A stretch of DNA of 21,603 nucleotides. Source: JBEIUO01 sp964549785. Lineage in GTDB: Bacteria > Planctomycetota > Phycisphaerae > Phycisphaerales > UBA1924. Below the pieces are notes generated by a model. The model searched no databases, was not told where the DNA came from, and saw nothing but the letters and a program-made list of their open reading frames with translations. The stretch is from positions 1 to 21,603 of the forward strand of contig CAZJXA010000030.1 of NCBI GenBank assembly GCA_964549785.1, written 5' to 3'. The translations under genes and the position numbers were made by a program. Position 1 is the first letter of the stretch. Every line of letters starts with the position of its first letter. Of this stretch, positions 15,057 to 21,603 are shown piece after piece.

Positions 15057-16289
15057 GTGCGGCTCATCGGCCATCTGATCGGCGGCGGTCTGGGCGTGTT
15101 GCTGCTTGCCTCCGCCGCACCCGCGCAGGAAGGCCCCGTCCAGATCACTTTCAACGCCGACACACTGGCGTGGACTCTCGCCCGCCAGCCCGAGGGACTC
15201 GCCCCGCCGATGATGGAACATCGGGTGGATGGCGGCTGGATGATTGACCGGGCGCTCCGCGACGGCCATTCGATAGACGACCTCATCCGCTCTCCCCGAA
15301 TCGTTGCGTCGGTGGTGCTCGCCACGTCGCCCCTCACCGCCTGGGTACTCCCCAGTGAACACTATTATTACTTCGAGATTCAGGCGCACGGCCGGCGGAT
15401 AGCCGGGAATCTCCGCTTCACCGACGCCGGGGCCGGCAAACTTCACTGCGGCGTGTACGACCGTGACAACACGTCATTCATGGGATACGCCGTGCTAGCC
15501 GAGGGCGACGGGCTGGTTATCAAGTCCGAAGCGGGCGGACCCCACCCCGTCTATCACGTGCGGGATGAGGCGACCGGGGTGGAGCGCCGCTTCGTGGTTC
15601 CGTTGCCCCACATGCCGCCGGCCCCGCTCATGCCCGGCGAAGAACTCATCAGCCCGGTTCTGGATGAGTCCGGTTTTCAATTTCTGCTGGTGTATGACCG
15701 CGCGTGCTGCCAGTTCAAATATCTGCTGACCGCGGCCCCGCTCGACCAAACTCACTCGCATGACGGCGTGTCAAGGGTGTCAACCTTTGAACCCTCCGGA
15801 TTTCGCTGCTGGCGGGATCCCTTCGGTCGCGACTGGCTCGCGGCGGTGACGCGGAAGGCGGTTGAAGCCAACACGTTCCAAGACGGTCCGTTTGACCAGG
15901 TGCCGCCCCATCTGGCGCTCCGCCCGCTGATTCTTGAGGCCTATCCAGGGATCGAAGCCCACGCCGGCGACACCCTCGATGAGCACGGAAACTGGCAGGG
16001 CCGGACCGGCATCCGAGTGGCCATCTCGCCCTACGCCGAGGTGTCCGCCGATGCAGGTCCGTGGGCGGCGCGGGCCCGGGCGTTGTGGGCCTGGACTGAG
16101 AGCGCGGCGGCCCGGGGAGGGCTTGATCCCGGTCATGGATTCGAGGGGCCGGCAAACGAGACCCGCACACCGCTTGACTGGGACTCCGTGCTTGAACGCG
16201 CCCACCGCTGGCCGATTGACCACCTCATGGCGGAGTCCCTGCGCGTGGACGGCGTTGACGTCGGCACCGGCCTTGGATCGCCTGAGTAG
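15057..16289 (+). CDS. Unrecognised secreted protein, operon partner of the W-P-x-N-H repeat protein
   Basis: The 410-residue product starts with a clear signal peptide (MRLIGHLIGG, then VLLLASAAPAQ). The start is GTG at 15057, four bases after the preceding stop, with GGGGGAA about eight bases upstream. The first half is beta-rich (PSEHYYYFEIQAHGRRI, KLHCGVYDRDNTSFMGYAV), with a Cys pair (RACCQFKYLL) near the middle. The second half is helical and acidic. Near the C-terminus W385-P-I-D-H389 echoes the core of the neighbour's repeats. I recognise no family, catalytic motif, membrane segment or anchoring tail. The tight spacing suggests that the two proteins are made together and may work together outside the cytoplasm. 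It converges on the pabB-like gene with 67 bases between stops. Confidence 0.8.
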   Translation: MRLIGHLIGGGLGVLLLASAAPAQEGPVQITFNADTLAWTLARQPEGLAPPMMEHRVDGGWMIDRALRDGHSIDDLIRSPRIVASVVLATSPLTAWVLPSEHYYYFEIQAHGRRIAGNLRFTDAGAGKLHCGVYDRDNTSFMGYAVLAEGDGLVIKSEAGGPHPVYHVRDEATGVERRFVVPLPHMPPAPLMPGEELISPVLDESGFQFLLVYDRACCQFKYLLTAAPLDQTHSHDGVSRVSTFEPSGFRCWRDPFGRDWLAAVTRKAVEANTFQDGPFDQVPPHLALRPLILEAYPGIEAHAGDTLDEHGNWQGRTGIRVAISPYAEVSADAGPWAARARALWAWTESAAARGGLDPGHGFEGPANETRTPLDWDSVLERAHRWPIDHLMAESLRVDGVDVGTGLGSPE

Positions 16290-16356
16290 AGCGGCTTCGT
16301 AGATCGCGAGCGCGCCGGCGGAGTGCGGGCGCAGCAGAGGCCCGGCGATTGGACGA

Positions 16357-17736
16357 TCAGTCGCGGCTGTCCGCCGCTCGTCGAAACGCACTCGCCTTAA
16401 GGACGGTTTCGTCCCATTCCCGCGCGGGATCGCTGTCGGCGACAATCCCGCCGCCGACACCGAACGTCACTGTGCCCTCGACCCCGTCCGTGGTGGCCTC
16501 GTCGCCTGCACCAACGATCGAGGCCGTGCGGATGGCGACCGAGAGTTGCATCGTGCCGCGATCGTCGATGCTGCCGATCGCGCCGCAGTAGATGCCGCGA
16601 TCCGCGGTTTCCAGTTCGCGGATGATCTGCATGGCACGGATTTTGGGAGCACCGGTCACGGAACCCGCGGGGAAGGAAGCGCGGATGAGGTCGGCGAGGG
16701 TGCGTCCCGGGGCCAGCGTTCCGCGGACCGAGGTTGTCGTTTGAAGGATCGGCGCGGCACCGCCGCCAGCGTGAGATTCGATCGTTCGATGGTCCGCGAC
16801 GCAGATCGACCCCGGGGCGCAGACCCGCCCCAGATCGTTCCGCATCAGGTCCACGATCATCGTGAGTTCCGCGGCGTCTTTGGCGGAGGTCCGGAGGGCC
16901 GCTTCGGACGCCGGGCCTGGCGTCCCGCGCCAGGTGCCCTTCATCGGGCGGGTCCGCACCTCGCGGGTGCTGGCATCAAACGACAGGAAGAGTTCGGGGC
17001 TGGCGGACGCGATGATGCGGCGGGCCCAGGGATCGTCGGTTTCAAAGTAAGCCCCGAACCACGGTGCGGCTTCGCGCATCAAGGCGGAGAAAAGCCCGCG
17101 CCCGGAGCCGCTGAAAGGCCGAACGATCTGACGGGTGATATTGGCCTGGTAGATATCCCCGGCCCGGATGTAATCGATCGTTCGGAGCGCGGCGGCTTGG
17201 TAGCCTCCATCATCTTCGGGCTCGGCGGGCCCGCAGGTGAACCGGAACGGTTGGTCGGCGATCGGGTCGGGCAGGTGCCACGCGTGGCCGTTGGTGCGCC
17301 ACCACCGGCGGGAATGGGTGTCGAAGGCCAGAACCCCTTCGATGCGGAACCACTCCATAAGGGGGAAGGCGCCCTTGCCTGGCGGCCCACGGTCCGCAGC
17401 GCGGCCGACGGCGGGCTCCAGCACCGCTCCCGCCTCGTAGGCGATCCAGCCCATCCAGCCGCTTGCAAACGGCGGGTGATGCGGGGCATGTGGGCCACCG
17501 ACGATCGGAAGGCCGTTGAAAAAGTGAAGGAGTTCGGCGGCGGAGGCAGCGGCCCCAAACGTCACTCGGCGGACGGGCGACGCGAAGTAAACCCAGCGGC
17601 TGGAAGGGCCGGTTTCGCCCGACCACAGCACGACGAGCGGCTCATTTCGCGGCCAAAGGTGCAGGATGTCGGCGGGAGTGACATCCCATGCCAGGGCTTC
17701 AAAGTCGGCGGATGGAAGAGTGGGGGGGGGAATCAA
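16357..17736 (-). CDS. pabB: Aminodeoxychorismate synthase component I-like chorismate-binding enzyme
   Basis: The product, about 459 residues from the chosen start, has the chorismate-binding domain shared by PabB and TrpE. The motifs are YIRAGDIYQANITRQ, SASPELFLSFD, KDAAELTMIVDLMRNDLGRV, FPAGSVTGAPKIRAMQII, RGIYCGAIGSI and FGVGGGIVADSDP. PabB makes 4-amino-4-deoxychorismate for p-aminobenzoate and folate synthesis. The block RPMKGTWRG carries a Lys (codon 16939-16941) where PabB has its active-site Lys and TrpE usually has Ala, so I favour PabB over anthranilate synthase. No glutaminase partner (pabA) or lyase (pabC) is nearby. The start is uncertain: the open frame reaches a TTG at 17847, a GTG lies at 17790 and a TTG at 17736. 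I chose 17736 because the matching part of the protein begins soon after it; none has a good ribosome-binding site. Confidence 0.88.
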   Translation of the reverse strand: MIPPPTLPSADFEALAWDVTPADILHLWPRNEPLVVLWSGETGPSSRWVYFASPVRRVTFGAAASAAELLHFFNGLPIVGGPHAPHHPPFASGWMGWIAYEAGAVLEPAVGRAADRGPPGKGAFPLMEWFRIEGVLAFDTHSRRWWRTNGHAWHLPDPIADQPFRFTCGPAEPEDDGGYQAAALRTIDYIRAGDIYQANITRQIVRPFSGSGRGLFSALMREAAPWFGAYFETDDPWARRIIASASPELFLSFDASTREVRTRPMKGTWRGTPGPASEAALRTSAKDAAELTMIVDLMRNDLGRVCAPGSICVADHRTIESHAGGGAAPILQTTTSVRGTLAPGRTLADLIRASFPAGSVTGAPKIRAMQIIRELETADRGIYCGAIGSIDDRGTMQLSVAIRTASIVGAGDEATTDGVEGTVTFGVGGGIVADSDPAREWDETVLKASAFRRAADSRD

Positions 17737-18082
17737 GCGATGCTTACATCTGGGTTTACGGCGGATTTCGCGTGGGTCGGAGCGGGCCACCGGTCGAAAC
17801 GGACGGGTATGCCACCTAGAATCATTCGGTCGGAGTGTGGAAGGCAATCCTCTGCACAGAATACCGGCTAATCAACGCACAAAGACCAAACGGGTGACGA
17901 ACCAAGGTGGTCGGTTACTCGAATGTTTGGTCGCTAGAAGGGTGCGGGAGATTCGATTTTCCTGTGCTGCCCGGCCTCGGGATCGAAAGAGGCTTGCGGG
18001 CGGTCGAGGAAAATTGGGTCTGGACGTTTCGATGCGGTGACGCGTCGGGACGGCCCCGCACGCTTTACAAGGAACGCACGAT
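17737..18082. other. Divergent intergenic region between pabB and ppdK
   Basis: No separate gene is supported. TCGAAA (17794-17799) and TAGAAT (17817-17822), 17 bases apart, could be a plus-strand promoter for ppdK with a leader of about 255 bases. An eight-base inverted repeat, GACCAAAC (17884-17891) and GTTTGGTC (17925-17932), lies between the promoters. AAGGAA (18069-18074) is the ppdK ribosome-binding site. If pabB really starts at 17847, part of this stretch is coding. Confidence 0.4.
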
Positions 18083-20950
<2,868 letters not shown>

Positions 20951-20976
20951 ACCCCGAACCGTCCGGAACTGATTCC

Positions 20977-21007
20977 AACGCCCGCGGCAATCGCCGCGGG
21001 CGTTTTT
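20977..21007 (+). terminator. Rho-independent terminator of ppdK
   Basis: A perfect 12-base stem (AACGCCCGCGGC 20977-20988 with GCCGCGGGCGTT 20993-21004) and loop AATC end in a T-run (21003-21007), 27 bases after the ppdK stop. Confidence 0.93.
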
Positions 21008-21240
21008 CGTGGTGGCACACGGTGATAGGAGAAGCGCTCGCCGCGGTTGTTGATCGCTCCGTTGGTCGGTGAGGCTGGGGTGCGCGGAACGAGGGGGCGC
21101 AACGAGCACCCTCCGTAAGCGGGCCCGCACGTCCCGCGGCCGATACCCGTTGGTCGTCGATAGAGCAACGCCCCCCTTCTCGACCGTTCATAGCCGGGGG
21201 TCAGAGCCGCCTTGAGCGACATCCCCGGATACGCCCCAAA

Positions 21241-21288
21241 AATCCCTCTCCCTCCCCGCGCCTCGCGGCGAGGGCCGGGGTGGGGCTC
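21241..21288. repeat. REP-like imperfect palindrome
   Basis: A C-rich arm (CCCTCTCCCTCCCCGCG) and a G-rich arm (GGCGAGGGCCGGGGTGGGG) form an imperfect hairpin. This is the look of the CCCTCTCC / GGGCCGGGGTG intergenic repeats seen in many high-GC genomes. Only one copy is in the window. Confidence 0.4.
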
Positions 21289-21487
21289 CCCAACCTACAC
21301 CACCCTCAAATCACCACCCGCGCGTCCCCTCCTCGCCCCAAACCGGGCGACGGGCAGCCACGGCTGAAGCGTCTTGCATCCCTCACCCGCCCGATGCGCA
21401 ACCCGTGGAAAGTCGCAAGAAACGGAACCACGCCCCGGCAGGGGCGGAGTAGGTTCACTCCAAACAAATCTTCGAAAAATCGCATCG

Positions 21488-21509
21488 CACTGACATGACG
21501 GTGTCAGTG
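21488..21509. promoter_or_regulatory. 22-bp perfect dyad, candidate operator
   Basis: CACTGACA (21488-21495) and TGTCAGTG (21502-21509) are exact reverse complements around a six-base spacer. The centre lies about 75 bases before the possible gene start at 21574. There is no T-run, so it is not a terminator. The regulator is unknown. Confidence 0.35.
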
Positions 21510-21573
21510 GCGCTGCGCCCCGTCGATGGCGGTGTGGTACGGTGTGCGAACTGTGGGACACACTTTCTCAAAC

Positions 21574-21603
21574 ATGTTCTCCGCACTCCAGTCTGGCTGG
21601 GCG
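21574..21603 (+). CDS. Possible 5' end of a gene cut by the window edge
   Basis: An ATG at 21574 opens MFSALQSGWA and runs off the end. The first residues resemble the start of signal recognition particle protein Ffh (typically MF..L...L), but ten residues cannot decide it. The upstream dyad and hexamers and the absence of another frame make a gene start here plausible. No ribosome-binding site is seen. Confidence 0.3.
   Translation, partial: MFSALQSGWA

Larger units (their letters stand above)
20951..21573. other. Intergenic region after ppdK
   Basis: This 623-base stretch holds the ppdK terminator (20977-21007), a hairpin (GGGTGC 21078-21083 with GCACCC 21106-21111), a REP-like element (21241-21288), a 22-bp dyad (21488-21509) and three CGGTGT hexamers. 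Short open frames on both strands have no ribosome-binding sites or recognisable products. No tRNA was found. Confidence 0.5.

Noticed and set aside
17884..17932. Eight-base inverted repeat GACCAAAC / GTTTGGTC between pabB and ppdK
   Set aside because: The arms are 33 bases apart, and a match of this size is fairly likely by chance in a region of this length. I list it only in the intergenic entry.

Overview
The window is high-GC bacterial chromosome, most likely from a planctomycete of the Phycisphaerae/Phycisphaerales type. I infer this from three things: secreted proteins with Asp-rich dockerin-like tails ending in Gly-Cys, few clear Shine-Dalgarno sites, and the mix of housekeeping and large secreted proteins. 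There are two scaffold gaps of ten Ns (13604-13613 and 19910-19919). No rRNA, tRNA, CRISPR array, transposase or phage gene was recognised.

Left part (1-6391): a small SpoIIAA/STAS-like protein (+) faces a minus-strand run of five genes. In transcription order these are rarA (AAA+ replication-recombination ATPase), a 5-formyltetrahydrofolate cyclo-ligase that overlaps rarA by GTGA, a membrane-anchored LysM/L,D-transpeptidase, a 30-residue candidate small protein, and a Rieske oxygenase alpha subunit. Divergent from rarA is a metallo-beta-lactamase-fold protein that has lost its metal-binding histidines.

Middle part (6412-16289): gatB (tRNA-dependent amidotransferase subunit) and a secreted glucose/sorbosone-dehydrogenase-like protein lie on the minus strand. 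Then come three secreted proteins on the plus strand. The first is a 1058-residue protein with a probable beta-propeller, four Ig-like domains and a dockerin-like tail. The second has EF-hand-like loops followed by an unusual array of about 12-residue repeats centred on W-P-x-N-H. The third is its operon partner, an unrecognised secreted protein. The repeat protein and its partner are the best candidates for something undescribed.

Right part (16357-21603): a pabB-like chorismate-utilising enzyme (-) and a divergent ppdK (pyruvate, phosphate dikinase, +) with a lysine-rich N-terminal tail built partly from a triplicated six-residue repeat. ppdK ends at a strong rho-independent terminator. The last 600 bases hold a REP-like palindrome, a 22-bp dyad and three CGGTGT hexamers ahead of a possible new gene start at 21574.

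The housekeeping genes serve translation fidelity (gatB), folate metabolism (cyclo-ligase, pabB), fork repair (rarA) and central carbon metabolism (ppdK). The secreted set points to cell-surface or extracellular assemblies.
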